Assembly (NCBI GenBank): GCA_902702965.1
Contig: CACRXP010001445.1
Location: 1 to 64,000, forward strand
Source of the DNA: Spirometra erinaceieuropaei
Taxonomy: Eukaryota; Platyhelminthes; Cestoda; Diphyllobothriidea; Diphyllobothriidae
Direction of reading: 5' to 3'
Length of the DNA stretch: 64,000 bases
Shown: one piece after another, positions 63,320-64,000 of the stretch
Position numbering within the stretch: the stretch's first letter is position 1
How the letters are laid out: every line of letters begins with the position of its first letter
Position numbers and translations under genes: made by a program
The notes under the pieces: generated by a model
The model's input: only the letters and a program-made list of their open reading frames with translations
What the model was told of the DNA's origin: nothing
Database searches by the model: none

Positions 63320-63922
63320 ATGGATGTTATTTTCGAGCTCTTACTCATACATGATGCCGAACCTAACCTCAACGCTTTCCCTCAAAACGCCAACCCAAAC
63401 GCTCCTAACATTAATCCTAACATGACCGACTGTAACGTGGAGGATATTTGTAGCCACGTCCTTTGTGTGCCCTGTTGGTGGCTTGCTAGAGAACTAGCTT
63501 TATACTTTAGGCCGCAGGATACCATACTAACAGCACAGGTACTAGCTAAAAGCCCAGACACGTGTTTCCTTGATATTCTGCTGACTGCATGGCGCAGCTG
63601 CGATGGGGGTTCGGCTCATCAGTGGGTCCACGTGGACCTTCTGGTAGACACTCCAGTTTTAAAATTGCCGCTGTTAATGTCCTCAGAAATTAACCGCCAA
63701 CTCCTACAGACCTTGGTTCAAACTGATCCGCTCCAAGGTAGCAGTCAATTTCTGAGGAAGTTAAAAAGCAACAGTTTATATTTTAGGTTCGTCCTCAGAT
63801 TAAGCAAGCCCCCCTATAGAAGAATTTGTCCATTCATGCGCCTAAGTGTAAAACCTGCATACGGCTATCTCAGCGAGCCGGGCTTGACTTGCCGTCTGCT
63901 GATAAAACTTTTCTTGGGATAA
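63320..63922 (+). CDS. Unidentified 200-codon ORF, candidate exon
   Basis: The longest non-repetitive open frame outside the transposons, MDVIFELLLIHD to LLIKLFLG with TAA at 63920. It has an N/P-rich stretch (residues 15-35), a cysteine pair (CSHVLCVPC), then a region with helical pattern: WWLARELALYF, LAKSPDTCFLDILLTAWRS. The W..LA..L...SP...LDIL.AW spacing recalls a death-fold domain (UNC5/ankyrin type), but this is a weak impression. A conserved-looking helical C-terminal half follows with basic residues (YFRFVLRLSKPPYRR). It may continue upstream by splicing: the ATG at 63320 is simply the first in frame. Confidence 0.45.
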   Translation: MDVIFELLLIHDAEPNLNAFPQNANPNAPNINPNMTDCNVEDICSHVLCVPCWWLARELALYFRPQDTILTAQVLAKSPDTCFLDILLTAWRSCDGGSAHQWVHVDLLVDTPVLKLPLLMSSEINRQLLQTLVQTDPLQGSSQFLRKLKSNSLYFRFVLRLSKPPYRRICPFMRLSVKPAYGYLSEPGLTCRLLIKLFLG

Positions 63923-64000
63923 CACTTTGCTGGGCACACTTTTCAGTGAGAGGAATGCGCCCATTTGGTTTGACGAAGGAGCAACTTTTGACAGCTGACG

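Overview
This window is repeat-rich animal nuclear DNA. There are no operons or dense bacterial genes. Genes are split by introns, and most of the recognisable sequence is decayed transposable elements. A flatworm, possibly a tapeworm or fluke, is my best guess. The reasons are many GIY-YIG Penelope-like elements (PLEs), a CR1-like LINE, an LTR with a tRNA-Trp type primer binding site of the CsRn1 kind first described in a liver fluke, and degenerate TTAGGG-like tracts. The organism call is inference.

The one host gene I recognise firmly is NUDT21/CPSF5 (CFIm25, the UGUA-binding subunit of pre-mRNA cleavage factor I). It is on the minus strand, with two exons at 36869-37130 and 35101-35415. 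Possible further host exons lie at 43677-43777 (+), 62713-63024 (-), 63320-63922 (+), 32946-33247 (+) and 11447-11695 (-). I cannot name any of these.

Layout. 0-15 kb is a mosaic: a ~1 kb repeat called R1 here, tRNA-derived SINE units in tandem and inverted order, a decayed PLE (4.4-5.6 kb), two copies of a palindromic PLE-LTR unit (9.0 and 9.9 kb), and a ~980 bp foldback DNA element nested in R1. 16-32 kb holds PLE pieces of at least two families, a repeat called R2, a telomere-like tract, a well-delimited foldback element with TA target duplication (27499-28487), and an LTR with PBS. 32-39 kb contains NUDT21. 39.9-43.3 kb is a nearly full CR1-like LINE with stops, one frameshift and no visible endonuclease domain. 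44-57 kb is mostly unrecognised single-copy-like sequence with a 72 bp assembly gap and a ~210 bp trinucleotide repeat. 57.6-62.2 kb returns to PLE, R2 and telomere-like repeats.

The most interesting signal is a set of hammerhead ribozyme motifs at the ends of PLE copies. Two with intact conserved cores stand in direct orientation exactly 883 nt apart (cleavage sites after 9127 and 10010) and flank a non-coding insert, an arrangement like that of retrozymes. Each sits in a ~178 bp palindrome whose opposite-strand copy has lost the essential G of the GAAA core. GAA/TTC microsatellites also sit at PLE borders and look like expansions of a GAA run that is part of the LTR itself.
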